Shown piece after piece: positions 1 to 8,684 of a DNA stretch of 24,399 nt (position 1 is the stretch's first letter; the number at the start of each line of letters is the position of its first letter). The position numbers and the translations under genes are program-made. This stretch comes from an uncultured Collinsella sp. (lineage in GTDB: Bacteria > Actinomycetota > Coriobacteriia > Coriobacteriales > Coriobacteriaceae), in NCBI GenBank assembly GCA_958423535.1, contig CATZRJ010000029.1, positions 1 through 24,399 of the forward strand, read 5' to 3'. The notes beneath the pieces were generated by a model, which was given only the letters and a program-made list of their open reading frames with translations, did no database searches and was not told the DNA's origin.

Positions 1-1460
1 CCGTCGGCGGGGTCGAGGTAGTACACCTTGCCGCGGTACTCCTGGCGCCCGTAGAGCATGGCGCCGTCCTCGCCGTACAGGACGGTCTTGGAGGCCAGCC
101 TCGTGAAGCCCGTGGACATGGCGCCGGTCACCTCGTCGAAGTGGTACCACTTGCCGTCGATGCGCCTCTCGCCGTAGGCCATGGGGCCGTCCTCGAGGTA
201 GTACACCGTCTTGGCCTCGAGCTTCGTGAAGCCGGTCGACATGGCGCCGGTCTCCTCGTCGAAGTGGTACCACTTGCCGCCGATGCGCCTCTCGCCCTTA
301 TAAGGTTGGCCATCTGCAGAAAGATAAAAAACGCCGTCTTCAGTTTTTTCCCAATGATCTCCCAGGCCCTCTCTAAACCAATAGTTAACATCAACGTCAC
401 CGCTTACACCGGGAACGCTGCCACGGGCAGAATACTGCCAGCAATCATATTTGGCAGGGGCATCAGGAGTTAGGCCGAGGCACTCATCGTAACGACCTCC
501 GTACCAATACTGGGCAGTCCAGATGCTCCAGCCACTAGAAAGAAAGCAAGGGTCGGTAAGGTAGTTCTTGAACCAGTTAACGTTTGCATAAATACCGGGC
601 TTATACCCCGCTGCCGCAATTTGACCGCAGAAGGTCTTTGCGATCGATGCGAGCTTAGAGGGATCGTTAAATGGTGTCCACATGGGCGAACCATCGGCAT
701 TTGTTTTTCGCTCTTCCAAGTCATAGTAAACGGGAAGAGCGGGTGAATGGCCCTTAAGGGCACTTAACATCAAGCGCGCCTCGGCCTGGGCTTCATCCTC
801 GTTGCGCGCATAAGAGTAAAGGTACACGCCATACGGAATTCCCAAACGCTCGCACTCGCTCACGTTGCGCTTAAAGTAATTGTCCAGCCTTCCGCCGCTT
901 GTATCACCGGCAAAGCCGACCCTTAGAATCGCAAAGTCGATACCGGCATCTTTCACGGACTGCCAATTAATGGTTCCGTTGTGCTCGCTCACATCGATTC
1001 CCTGCGCCGTTGCACCCTTAGGCATGCTGTGCATTGCACGGCCATCGAAATCTGCATTTGCGCCATAATCGTCAGGAAGATCGGAGCTGAGGGAACCGTC
1101 GACATAACGCCAAGAGTTCTCAGCCAGGGGGGCCTCGATGCCATCATCAGACGCCTCATCAGAAGCCTCGTCTGCTCCCTTGTTAGAATCCTCGTCGGAA
1201 GTTGCTTCGGCATCCGTGGCCTCGCTGGAGTCAGGCGTCGAGGGGTCCTGGGCAGCCGAATCGCTCTCCTCCTGATCGCCAGATGCATCCGCGGAAACGT
1301 TAGAAGAGGTGCTCTCGTTCGCGGGCTGCGATACCTTCGGCTGCTCCTGAGCCAAATCGAGTGTTTCGGCATACAGTGCAAAAGGCTGGAGCACGCCAGA
1401 GAGGCCAAATACAAGGGAGAGCAGTAAAGCAACGCAACACTTTAGTCGTTTCATAAACAT
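1..1460 (-). CDS. Secreted GH25 lysozyme with C-terminal wall-binding repeats (3' truncated)
   Basis: Probable secreted N-acetylmuramidase that cleaves peptidoglycan. The frame is open to the window edge (486 codons visible, C-terminus missing). In order: signal peptide (KRLK then a hydrophobic core, predicted cleavage after LYA, residue 31); an acidic Ser/Asp/Glu linker (about 32-112); a GH25 domain (about 150-370) with GIDVSEHNG at 154-162, the DxE catalytic pair in YYDLEE (D247, E249) and GDVDVNYW near 354-361; then 41-residue aromatic/glycine repeats of the glucan- or choline-binding type (GERRI.GKWYHFDE.TGAMSTGFT) from 389 and 430, with a third beginning at 471. ATG 1460 is preferred over ATG 1454 because AGGG lies about 8 nt upstream. 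The repeats are much more GC-rich than the catalytic part. The family call is firm; the ligand of the repeats is unknown. Confidence 0.9.
   Translation of the reverse strand, partial: MFMKRLKCCVALLLSLVFGLSGVLQPFALYAETLDLAQEQPKVSQPANESTSSNVSADASGDQEESDSAAQDPSTPDSSEATDAEATSDEDSNKGADEASDEASDDGIEAPLAENSWRYVDGSLSSDLPDDYGANADFDGRAMHSMPKGATAQGIDVSEHNGTINWQSVKDAGIDFAILRVGFAGDTSGGRLDNYFKRNVSECERLGIPYGVYLYSYARNEDEAQAEARLMLSALKGHSPALPVYYDLEERKTNADGSPMWTPFNDPSKLASIAKTFCGQIAAAGYKPGIYANVNWFKNYLTDPCFLSSGWSIWTAQYWYGGRYDECLGLTPDAPAKYDCWQYSARGSVPGVSGDVDVNYWFREGLGDHWEKTEDGVFYLSADGQPYKGERRIGGKWYHFDEETGAMSTGFTKLEAKTVYYLEDGPMAYGERRIDGKWYHFDEVTGAMSTGFTRLASKTVLYGEDGAMLYGRQEYRGKVYYLDPAD
51..296 (-). repeat. Tandem 123-nt coding repeat (two full units, third partial to position 1)
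   Basis: Two in-frame 123-nt units (296-174 and 173-51) encode 41-residue wall-binding modules, and a more diverged third runs off the left edge. The two full units share long identical stretches, for example GKWYHFDE and TGAMSTGFT. These are protein repeats, not CRISPR. Confidence 0.85.
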
Positions 1461-1491
1461 CCATTCGCCCTAATTAGTCGTAGATATTGGA

Positions 1492-1500
1492 ATTATAACA
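1492..1500 (-). promoter_or_regulatory. Extended -10 promoter of the GH25 gene
   Basis: On the minus strand positions 1500-1492 read TGTTATAAT, a perfect TATAAT with the TGn extension. No good -35 hexamer is seen. The predicted transcript start near 1485 would give a leader of about 25 nt before ATG 1460. The match is seen in sequence; the function is inferred. Confidence 0.5.
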
Positions 1501-1563
1501 GCCTGAGTGGTGCATTTACGCCCATGGTCCATGTCAGCGCGAGGGGTGCACCGCCGCCTCGAT

Positions 1564-2667
1564 TTAGAACCGTTCGAGAATCTCCTCGGCATTTTCTCGC
1601 AGATAGATATCTAGGTCCGGCACGGCAAACTGCACGTAACCCCTCCGCGGTGCCTGAATAACCTCTCTTTGTAGCAATTTGGCCCTAATAGAGCTGATCT
1701 CATTGGTCTTTTTACCCATGCGCCTAGCAATCTCGGCTGATTTGGACTGTTGTTTATCCTCGCACATGGCCAAAAGGTATTTGATATCGTTGAGCCCCAG
1801 TCCAGAAATCGCGGGCTCGTGAACAACATCGTGAAAACGAGCCTCTGCCAGCGCAATGCCTTCGGCAACATCGCGCTCACTCACGATGGCACTTTTGGCA
1901 CGATGCAAATTGGCGCGCTGCCAAATGGAGTAACCGACCAGTTGCACCAGATAGGCATAGCCCTTAGTGGCCTCAGCGGCTCTCGACAACAGATCATCCT
2001 CTATGGTCAAGCCGGTCGCAATAAAACTGTCACCCATGGAGAGCGCCACCTCCACCTGGTTGATAGGTGCCAGATCTTCGGGGAGGGCACGACGCAAGAA
2101 CGTAAGCGCCTTGCCGTTAATAAGATCCATAACACCGGCGGGTAAACCGGCAAAGGCAAGTGCGATATCTACTCTTTCCCCTATCAAAAGCTGAACCGTA
2201 GACGCAATGGCACGCATATCGTCAATCGGGGCGTCCTGAACCTCATCGATGGCAATAAAAAGGCCCTTGGATGACTTCGCTGCCGAACTCAGCAACTTTC
2301 TAAGGCTCGGCTCTTTGGGCTCAACGTCGACTTTCGCCGAAACAAAGCCGGCGTTTACGCCGACCGAAGCATTGGCCGCGGGGGAAGAATCAGCAACCTG
2401 ATCCCTCAAGTCCAGCAATAGGTTAGGGCCAGCAGAAACAATAGCGGTCTTCCAACCTAGCTCTCGCGCACGATCCCTAAGGTCGCAGAGCAAAACGGTT
2501 TTCCCGGAGCCCCTCGGCCCGGCAATGCGCATGAGTCTCGCAGGTGCACCAATTCCCGCATTCAAACTCTCGGTAAACTCAAGGGCGATATCATCGCGAC
2601 CAATTATGCGCGGAGGCTCAGCGCCGGCAGTGGGACGAAAGGGGTTATGGAATGCTGTGACGCTCAC
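1564..2667 (-). CDS. Orc1/AAA_16-like ATPase with C-terminal winged helix
   Basis: Cytoplasmic P-loop ATPase of 367 residues of unknown process. The N-terminus (NPFRP...IIGRDD) is typical of Orc1/Cdc6-like and AAA_16 ATPases. Walker A is GPRGSGKT at 50-57 and Walker B is LFIAIDEVQD at 136-145. From about residue 290 to the end there is a predicted winged-helix segment (a helix-rich stretch with SAEIARRMGKKTNEIS, then a QFAVPDLDIYL strand/helix), suggesting DNA binding. The start is GTG 2667, supported by AGGAAGG 7 nt upstream. It lies 210 nt downstream of the glycosyltransferase operon on the same strand, behind an AT-rich leader with TATCG repeats. Such genes are often annotated simply as ATP-binding protein, and nothing here shows the partner or substrate. 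Confidence 0.75.
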   Translation of the reverse strand: MSVTAFHNPFRPTAGAEPPRIIGRDDIALEFTESLNAGIGAPARLMRIAGPRGSGKTVLLCDLRDRARELGWKTAIVSAGPNLLLDLRDQVADSSPAANASVGVNAGFVSAKVDVEPKEPSLRKLLSSAAKSSKGLFIAIDEVQDAPIDDMRAIASTVQLLIGERVDIALAFAGLPAGVMDLINGKALTFLRRALPEDLAPINQVEVALSMGDSFIATGLTIEDDLLSRAAEATKGYAYLVQLVGYSIWQRANLHRAKSAIVSERDVAEGIALAEARFHDVVHEPAISGLGLNDIKYLLAMCEDKQQSKSAEIARRMGKKTNEISSIRAKLLQREVIQAPRRGYVQFAVPDLDIYLRENAEEILERF

Positions 2668-2718
2668 TTATTTGCCTTCCTAGGGAATCGATTAACGGTC
2701 AATCATTGCTTAAATTCT

Positions 2719-2784
2719 TATCGTAGACTATATCGGATAATATCGAGTTATATAAGCCTGTATAAACATATCGCGGAAGTATCG
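2719..2784. repeat. Five spaced TATCG direct repeats upstream of the ATPase gene
   Basis: TATCG occurs at 2719, 2731, 2741, 2769 and 2780, all in one orientation; two copies extend to TATCGAG. Most spacings are 10-12 bp, close to one helical turn. The stretch is much more AT-rich than its surroundings. It could be an operator or binding array for the ATPase gene, or simply AT-rich promoter DNA. Confidence 0.45.
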
Positions 2785-2877
2785 AGCTTTCGTAATTTGT
2801 CTTAATAGGTAGCCCAACGTTGCTTTCTTCCAAGCTCATAGCGAAAGAAAGTTAAGGACTCCTAAAAAACCATTGCC

Positions 2878-5364
2878 TTAGACCGAGAAATACTCGCTCT
2901 CGGAGGATAGGTTTGGTCCGAGCCACGGGTCACCGTCAAGGAAGAACTCTGGCCAGCGTTGCATGAACAGTGCCTGTTCGCGCTTCCAGCGGCGCAGCTT
3001 TTCCTCGTTGGCCTCTTCCCTGCCGCGCGAGGTGAACTCGTAGTGGTACAGCTCGGCATAGGGCGTAAAGATGGTACGGTAGCCCGCCTCCCACACGCGC
3101 AGGCAAAAATCTGCATCGTTAAAGCCGACGGCGAATTCCTCGTTGTAGCCGCCGACCTGCTCAAATACGTCGCGTCGGACCATCTGGCAGGCACCCGTCA
3201 CGGCACTAAAGTTGCCCGGTCTCACGGCACGGGCAAGATAGCCCTCACGCCATGCTGAGAAGTCCTGGTTGGCATGGGCAAGTGCGCCGCGCACGCCGAC
3301 CAATATGCCAGCGTGTTGCACAAGATGATCGGCAAAATAAAGCTTGGCGCCCACCACGCCCGCATCGGGACGCTGCAGATAGCCCATCATCTCTTCGATA
3401 AAGTCCGGGTTTATGACCTCGGTATCGTTGTTGAGCAGCAGCAGGTAGTCGCCCTTGGCATGCTCAACGCCAAAGTTAATGATCTGGGAGTAATTAAACT
3501 CGCCCGGCCAGTACACAACGCGTGCGCCACCCTTGCCTTCAGATACTGCGGCCACGCGCTCCGGAAGGGTTTCGTAATACGCAAACGTCTCCGGAGCTTC
3601 GCTGTTGTTCTCCACCAAGACGATCTCGTAATTGGTATACGTGGCCTTCTGGGCGATCGACATCACACAGGCATCGAGCGTCTCAACGTGGTCCTTGGTG
3701 GGAATCACAATGCTCACCAGCGGCGCAGGCTCCGGCAGTGCATAGCACATGCGATAGACAAACGGCGTCTCGGTCTCCTCGACCGTCCCGTGAACGCTCA
3801 ACGAATCAAAGTGACGCTGCAGCGCCAAACGACCAGCTTCAATGGCATACGGCTTGCTATCTGCAGAGCCATCGGCGGTGGAACCGGGATGCACGCGCCA
3901 GTGATACAACACGTGGGCAATATGCTCAAAACGTGCGCCCGATGCAAGGCAGCGAAGGGTCAAATCATAATCCTGGGCGCCCGCGACATCTTCCGGCGAC
4001 ATGCCAATGCAATCGATAAGCGCCTTCTCCACCATCAGAAAATGCGTCACGCAGTTATGGCTATAGAGCAGGTCGACGTTGAGTTGCGTCTTAAAGACCG
4101 GCTGACCCCACTCCCCCGTTTTCTGGAACATGTCCTCGTCACAGAACAGGACCTGCGGGCGCTCTCCCTCTGCCGCTTTGTTCAATGCGGCGACATAGTG
4201 GAACAACGCATCCGGCTCCAAGATGTCATCGTGGTCCAAGAACGCGATGTAGTCGCCCGTCGCTTGCTGAATGCCGGCGTTGGTGTTGAGCACAATGCCG
4301 CCGTTGCCGGGTAGTTCGATGCGACAGACGCGCTCGTCATTGGCGGCAGCCGCAAGATAGGCCACCGCATCCCATTCGGGAGAGGCGTCCATAAGCAGCA
4401 ATTCCCAGTTTCCGTAGCTCTGAGATAGCACAGAGTCCAGCAGCTCGCGCAGGTAGACCCGATTGGTCTTATAGCACGGCACCACAATGCTCACGAGCGG
4501 CCTGTAGGCGAATGCCGCCGCGACGACGCACTGGCACGCCAGGTCGCCTGGCCTTGCGCGATGTTGATCAAACCAGCGTCGATAGGCCGCGTCATCCGCA
4601 CGCGCATCCTTCATGCGGTTCCAACTGTCGTCGAACATGCCGTTGTACAGGCGGCCATCCATGGCGCAAAAACCGCTCTGAATCTGGCCCGTGGGATCAG
4701 CCGCAATCGCGACAAAATCGCGTATATCCTCAGGCATCTCAACGCTCAGATACGTTTTATTGACGCGGCATCCGTTCTGCTGCGGCACGTCGACCTGCGA
4801 CTCAAACACATGCACCGTGGCATCAATCGCATTCATGTGCGTATCGAAGATCTGGAGCTCGGGGGCGCACTGGGGGTCTCCCGCCCATGTGACCTCATAG
4901 CGCCAGACGACGCCCTCATCTGCCGGTAAATAACGAACGGCATCGATCTCGTAGCGACCGCAGCACTCGCCGCGCTGTGCATCGCGAACGAGTGCGCACA
5001 TCGCAGGCTTCGCTTTGTAGTTAATCTTAGATTCCAGCTTGGCAATACGACTATCAAGGCGAATAGAGCCCAGCCTTTTGTCGCAGGACGCAAATGAGAC
5101 ATCAACTGTAGAGCCGTCCATAAACGGGAGCGCCAAGACGACGAGCTCGCGCTCATAATCGGCAACGGAGGGACAAAGCGCAAGCACGCGGCCATGATCG
5201 ACCGGCAGTGTCAAAGACGGAACGCTTGCAGCATTGGTCGTCGCGTGGGCAAAATCTTGAAAGCCCTCACGCTCAATAAGCCCCGCGATATCCTGGCCGA
5301 CAAAACGAAGCAGGACGAACAGACGGCCCTGGCTGCGGCAAAGCGCCAAACGCTTGATACTCAT
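2878..5364 (-). CDS. Large two-domain family-2 glycosyltransferase
   Basis: An 828-residue protein, probably acting at the cytoplasmic face in surface polysaccharide synthesis. Residues 1 to about 285 form an N-terminal region that I cannot assign. The first GT2 domain begins at PLVSIVVPCYK (289) and has the DXD-like DHDD at 377-380 and a conserved GAQDYDL segment near 462. The second begins at PLVSIVIPTKD (548), has NND at 645-647 where DXD is expected, and contains CQMVRRDVFEQVGGYNEEF and an FNDADFCLRVWEAGYR acceptor-side motif. ATG 5364 directly abuts the stop of the upstream gene (TAG 5367-5365), so the two are translationally linked. It is last in a five-gene glycosyltransferase operon, and no convincing terminator follows. 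Sugar donor and acceptor cannot be told from sequence. Confidence 0.88.
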   Translation of the reverse strand: MSIKRLALCRSQGRLFVLLRFVGQDIAGLIEREGFQDFAHATTNAASVPSLTLPVDHGRVLALCPSVADYERELVVLALPFMDGSTVDVSFASCDKRLGSIRLDSRIAKLESKINYKAKPAMCALVRDAQRGECCGRYEIDAVRYLPADEGVVWRYEVTWAGDPQCAPELQIFDTHMNAIDATVHVFESQVDVPQQNGCRVNKTYLSVEMPEDIRDFVAIAADPTGQIQSGFCAMDGRLYNGMFDDSWNRMKDARADDAAYRRWFDQHRARPGDLACQCVVAAAFAYRPLVSIVVPCYKTNRVYLRELLDSVLSQSYGNWELLLMDASPEWDAVAYLAAAANDERVCRIELPGNGGIVLNTNAGIQQATGDYIAFLDHDDILEPDALFHYVAALNKAAEGERPQVLFCDEDMFQKTGEWGQPVFKTQLNVDLLYSHNCVTHFLMVEKALIDCIGMSPEDVAGAQDYDLTLRCLASGARFEHIAHVLYHWRVHPGSTADGSADSKPYAIEAGRLALQRHFDSLSVHGTVEETETPFVYRMCYALPEPAPLVSIVIPTKDHVETLDACVMSIAQKATYTNYEIVLVENNSEAPETFAYYETLPERVAAVSEGKGGARVVYWPGEFNYSQIINFGVEHAKGDYLLLLNNDTEVINPDFIEEMMGYLQRPDAGVVGAKLYFADHLVQHAGILVGVRGALAHANQDFSAWREGYLARAVRPGNFSAVTGACQMVRRDVFEQVGGYNEEFAVGFNDADFCLRVWEAGYRTIFTPYAELYHYEFTSRGREEANEEKLRRWKREQALFMQRWPEFFLDGDPWLGPNLSSESEYFSV

Positions 5365-6432
5365 CTACACTTCTCGCCTTCCCAGAGCGTTCGCAGCCAT
5401 GCGCTTGCGCGCGCCCAAGCGCCCAAACCTCAAGACGTCGTAATTGAACATGAGCTTTTTGCACAAACGAGCCGCAGGAGCCTTACCGGCAAGCGCCGCA
5501 CGTACCATGGCGGCAACAGAAGGATTGCATTGCGCAAGCGCAGCATCGCTGCCCACGGCAGAACCGTCAAGCGCCTCGGCAACGGCAGAGAACACCTTGC
5601 CGCAGCCCGAGCCCAGGAGCCTCAGCGCATCGTACAGCACCAGATCACACAGGAAGTACGCCAGGTCATCGGCATGCCGGGCATCGAGCCCATCACGGCG
5701 CCAATCGGCCAGCACCGCTGAGTAGATCTTCACGTGCTCCAGCAAACGCATCTCATCGTCATAGCGCATGGTGTCCATGAGCGAGCCCTTGCGTGCCACG
5801 CGATAGTCGTACAGCTTGTTCGAGATAAGCGCAGTCTTGCGCGAACGACCATAGACGGCAAAATCAAAGACCTGATCCTCGCCATACTTAACGGTTTCAT
5901 CGAACACGATCCCGCTGCGCAGCAAAAAAGCGCGCTTACAAGCGGTGCGCCATGCAAAGGGACGAGACGCTTCCTTAAACAGCAGATCGGAGCTATAGCC
6001 CTCAAACGAAACGTCGCGTGGGCTCAGCACATAGTTAAGCCACGGATACCCCGCCTCCAGCGGATACGGGTTCGCGCCAAAGGTCAAAACGTCGCAATCC
6101 TCACGCTCAAAGGCATCGACGATCACGCGGCACGCATCGGGCGTAAAGCGGTCGTCGGAATCCAAGAACGCGACGATAGGAGCCGAGGACGCAGCGATAC
6201 CCGCATTGCGGGCGCTCGACAAACCACCGTTGGGCTTATCGACAAGCTTAAAGCGCGTATCCCTTTCGCAATAGGCTGCGGCGATGTCGCGCGACCCATC
6301 CGGCGAGCCATCGTTGACCAGCACGCCTTCCCAATCGGGCATATCCTGCGCGAGTAGGGAGTCCAGGCACCATGCCAGGCACTCCTCCACCTTGTAGATG
6401 GGAACGACGACGGAAATCTTAGGGGTAGCCAT
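5365..6432 (-). CDS. Family-2 glycosyltransferase (copy B')
   Basis: A 355-residue GT-A fold transferase with PKISVVVPIYK at the start, NDGSPD at 40-45, SSARNAGI near 72-79 and the metal/nucleotide-binding DSDD at 91-94. The C-terminal half is helical and contains KYGEDQVFDFAVY, typical of GT2 enzymes that decorate surface glycans. ATG 6432 is chosen over the in-frame GTG 6438 because AGGAG at 6446-6442 is 9 nt from the ATG but only 3 nt from the GTG. The gene starts 12 nt after the preceding stop and abuts the next gene. It is the nearest relative in the window of the gene at 7638-8678 (shared GEDxVFxFAxY and LARKT/SRKT segments), pointing to tandem duplication. Substrate unknown. Confidence 0.87.
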   Translation of the reverse strand: MATPKISVVVPIYKVEECLAWCLDSLLAQDMPDWEGVLVNDGSPDGSRDIAAAYCERDTRFKLVDKPNGGLSSARNAGIAASSAPIVAFLDSDDRFTPDACRVIVDAFEREDCDVLTFGANPYPLEAGYPWLNYVLSPRDVSFEGYSSDLLFKEASRPFAWRTACKRAFLLRSGIVFDETVKYGEDQVFDFAVYGRSRKTALISNKLYDYRVARKGSLMDTMRYDDEMRLLEHVKIYSAVLADWRRDGLDARHADDLAYFLCDLVLYDALRLLGSGCGKVFSAVAEALDGSAVGSDAALAQCNPSVAAMVRAALAGKAPAARLCKKLMFNYDVLRFGRLGARKRMAANALGRREV

Positions 6433-6444
6433 AATCACGCGCTC

Positions 6445-7563
6445 CTACTGTGCCGCCGACACGTCGTCGGGATGCGGGTTATCGCCGTAGGTGCGCTGAT
6501 ACGTCAGCACGCGCCAGACCAGCGGCAGGCCGCCGATCTTAAAGTAGTGTTTGAACGTATTGAGCTTGCCCGGCTTCTTAAAATCAAAGCGCGAATCGAT
6601 ATAGGCACGGGGCGACTTGACCATCAAACGCAGGTCGGTCTCGCCGCGCGGATCGAAGAGGGACAGGTCAAAGCGACCAGCATCCCAATCGGCCTTGAGC
6701 TCGGGCGACGCCTTCTCCCAAAACTGCTCGCGCAGCCCATCGACCAGACGGTCATCATTCCAGCGGTACGTATCGACCTTCATGCGCATTAAAATACCCT
6801 GAAGCTGAGCCTTAAGCTCGGGGCGTTCATCCAAAAAGCGCTGCATCTCGGCATATTCGTCGCACACGCAAAATACCTTGTTGGGCGAATTAACAGAACT
6901 CTTCTCGTTGTCTTGGCGATAACACAAAATGGGATCCGCAATAAACGCAGCACGCTCGGCACATGCCCAAACCTTAAAGTTAAAACCCGCATCCTGATAC
7001 GATGCACCCGGCGTGGGAAGGAACCGAATCTGATTATCGTTGAGGAACTCGCGCCGATAGATGGCCGACCAAATGGAAGGCTTGCGGTAGAAGATACCCG
7101 GACGATCGACGGGGCGATACGCCGCACCCGTCATATGCTCGTCGATAATTCCAAACAGCTCGCGGCGCTCGCTGGGCGTGGACCAATACAAGTAAAAGTC
7201 ACCCTTGACGACATCGGCATGCTCGGCGTCGGCCTTGGCAACCAGCTTTTGAAGCGAATCCTCAAACATAAAGTCATCGGACTCCAAAATGCCCACGTAC
7301 TCACCGCGCGCCATCTCCAGGCCGCGGTTCATCGAGTCGCCGTAGCCGCTATTGGCCTTGTCGATCATCTTGACGCGCGCATCGCACTCCATGTACTCGC
7401 GGATGATATCCGGCGAGCTATCGGTAGAGCCATCGTTGATGCAAATGATCTCAATGTCCTTGAGTGTCTGCGCAACGGCAGAATCGAGGCACTCGCGCAG
7501 GTAGCGCTCAACATTGCAGATGGGAACAAGCAGCGAAACTTTAGGGGTATCAGAGTTCTGCAA
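6445..7563 (-). CDS. Family-2 glycosyltransferase (copy A')
   Basis: A 372-residue GT2 transferase. KVSLLVPICNVERYLRE opens the domain, NDGSTD lies at 43-48, NSGYGDSMNRG near 71-81 and ESDD at 94-97 (DXD equivalent). The middle carries KPSIWSAIYRR and FLPTPGASYQD, both shared with the gene at 8685-9788, so the two are clear paralogues. The start is TTG 7563, identified by AGGAGG 5 nt upstream. A CCTGTT/AACAGG stem just upstream partly covers this ribosome-binding site. It is third in the operon, with the largest internal gap (74 nt) before it. Probably adds a sugar to a cell-surface polysaccharide; donor and linkage unknown. Confidence 0.88.
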   Translation of the reverse strand: MQNSDTPKVSLLVPICNVERYLRECLDSAVAQTLKDIEIICINDGSTDSSPDIIREYMECDARVKMIDKANSGYGDSMNRGLEMARGEYVGILESDDFMFEDSLQKLVAKADAEHADVVKGDFYLYWSTPSERRELFGIIDEHMTGAAYRPVDRPGIFYRKPSIWSAIYRREFLNDNQIRFLPTPGASYQDAGFNFKVWACAERAAFIADPILCYRQDNEKSSVNSPNKVFCVCDEYAEMQRFLDERPELKAQLQGILMRMKVDTYRWNDDRLVDGLREQFWEKASPELKADWDAGRFDLSLFDPRGETDLRLMVKSPRAYIDSRFDFKKPGKLNTFKHYFKIGGLPLVWRVLTYQRTYGDNPHPDDVSAAQ

Positions 7564-7571
7564 GAGAACCT

Positions 7572-7594
7572 CCTGTTGAATAGCGTGTAACAGG
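7572..7594 (-). promoter_or_regulatory. Hairpin overlapping the ribosome-binding site of the A' glycosyltransferase
   Basis: CCTGTT (7572-7577) and AACAGG (7589-7594) form a perfect 6-bp stem with an 11-nt loop. On the minus-strand transcript the 3' arm overlaps half of AGGAGG (7574-7569), which serves TTG 7563. It could damp translation of the gene at 6445-7563. The short stem makes this tentative. Confidence 0.35.
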
Positions 7595-7637
7595 GTTATT
7601 TTAGCAGCGAAGCAACGGACAACGGCAGCGCCTAGAA

Positions 7638-8678
7638 TTAGATAAAGCGCTCCAGACAGGCTTTGAGACCGCGGGTCGAAAGATAGAACAGCGTGGCGTC
7701 TGCCATCGAAACGCCCGAGGTCGCTGCAACGAGCTCATGGGCAACACGGCGAACGGCGCCCTTAGCAGGCATATCCGCCCACTCCGTTCCCAAAAACGTC
7801 GTGAAATCCATATTGACGCGACCGGCCACGCGACGGAAACCATCGGCGTCCAGACGCGCCAAGTCAAACACAATAAGGTCCAAGAACCAAGTGATCAACT
7901 CGCCGGGGCACAGGTCCAAAAGGCCGTAAACCGCCCAATCCTCCAAGACTTCCTCGAGCATTCTCATGTGTGCATCGAGCTTTTTGGCGCGAGCATCGGC
8001 ACTGTTGAACTCGTGCGTTGCCGAGTCGTTCTCCATCACGTAGTGGTAGAACTTGTCCGGCATGACGACGGTCTTGCGGGCAAGCGCATAGGCCGCAAAT
8101 TGGAATACGACATCCTCGCCCAAGGCCAAGCCGGGGGCAAAGCGAATGCCTTCGCGATTGAGCAGCTCGCGCGAAAAAGCCGCGCGGCAGGCATAGGGCT
8201 GTGCGTTTGCGTGGAACAGTAGCTGGGGATTACGGGCGCCGAAGGCACTAGCTTTGGGGCTCATGAGTTGCTGGACGCGTTTAGGTGCGGCGTCGGACGG
8301 CTCGCAAACGCCGCCAAAAACGGCGACCTCAGCATCTGAAGACTCCATGGCATGCAGCACGCACTCGACCGTCTGGGCGTCGATGTAATCGTCGGCGTCC
8401 ACAAAGAAAACCACCTCGCCCTTGGCGGCATCGATTCCGGCATTTCGAGCGCACGAGACGCCCGCGTTTTCCTGGTCAATCACCAGCACACGGTCGTCGG
8501 TCTGCGCAATTTGACGCAAGACGCCCAGCGAATCGTCAGCCGAACCGTCGTTGACGCAGACAACCTGAATCGAGCGCTCAGACTGGGCCAGCAGCGAATC
8601 GAGGCATCGCTGAACCGAGTTTGCGGAGTTGTATACGGGAACGACAATGGTCGCTTTGGGGCTCGTGGCTTCTCCCAT
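7638..8678 (-). CDS. Family-2 glycosyltransferase (copy B)
   Basis: A 346-residue GT2 transferase: KATIVVPVYNSANSVQRCLD at the N-terminus, NDGSAD at 43-48, NAGVSCARNAGID near 71-83 and DADD at 94-97. The C-terminal half has LGEDVVFQFAAYALARKT, matching GEDQVFDFAVY of the gene at 5365-6432. ATG 8678 lies only 6 nt after the stop of the upstream gene at 8685; the ribosome-binding site is weak (GGGGTAGG-like), so translational coupling to that gene is likely. It is second in the glycosyltransferase operon. Likely role is surface glycan assembly with unknown sugar specificity. Confidence 0.87.
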   Translation of the reverse strand: MGEATSPKATIVVPVYNSANSVQRCLDSLLAQSERSIQVVCVNDGSADDSLGVLRQIAQTDDRVLVIDQENAGVSCARNAGIDAAKGEVVFFVDADDYIDAQTVECVLHAMESSDAEVAVFGGVCEPSDAAPKRVQQLMSPKASAFGARNPQLLFHANAQPYACRAAFSRELLNREGIRFAPGLALGEDVVFQFAAYALARKTVVMPDKFYHYVMENDSATHEFNSADARAKKLDAHMRMLEEVLEDWAVYGLLDLCPGELITWFLDLIVFDLARLDADGFRRVAGRVNMDFTTFLGTEWADMPAKGAVRRVAHELVAATSGVSMADATLFYLSTRGLKACLERFI

Positions 8679-8684
8679 ACCGAC

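Noticed and set aside
51..296. Regular 123-nt repeats considered as CRISPR or satellite
   Set aside because: Units are contiguous, in frame and code for wall-binding modules; no spacers.
989..1432. 147-residue minus-strand and 148-residue plus-strand frames near 981-1432
   Set aside because: They overlap the true GH25 frame, which has signal peptide, catalytic motifs and repeats.
2823..2851. CTTTCTT/AAGAAAG inverted repeat after the glycosyltransferase operon as terminator
   Set aside because: AT-only 7-bp arms with a 15-nt loop and no U-tract on the minus strand.
3274..4314. 346-residue plus-strand open frame inside the large glycosyltransferase
   Set aside because: Antisense to a clear two-domain GT2 gene; no family resemblance.
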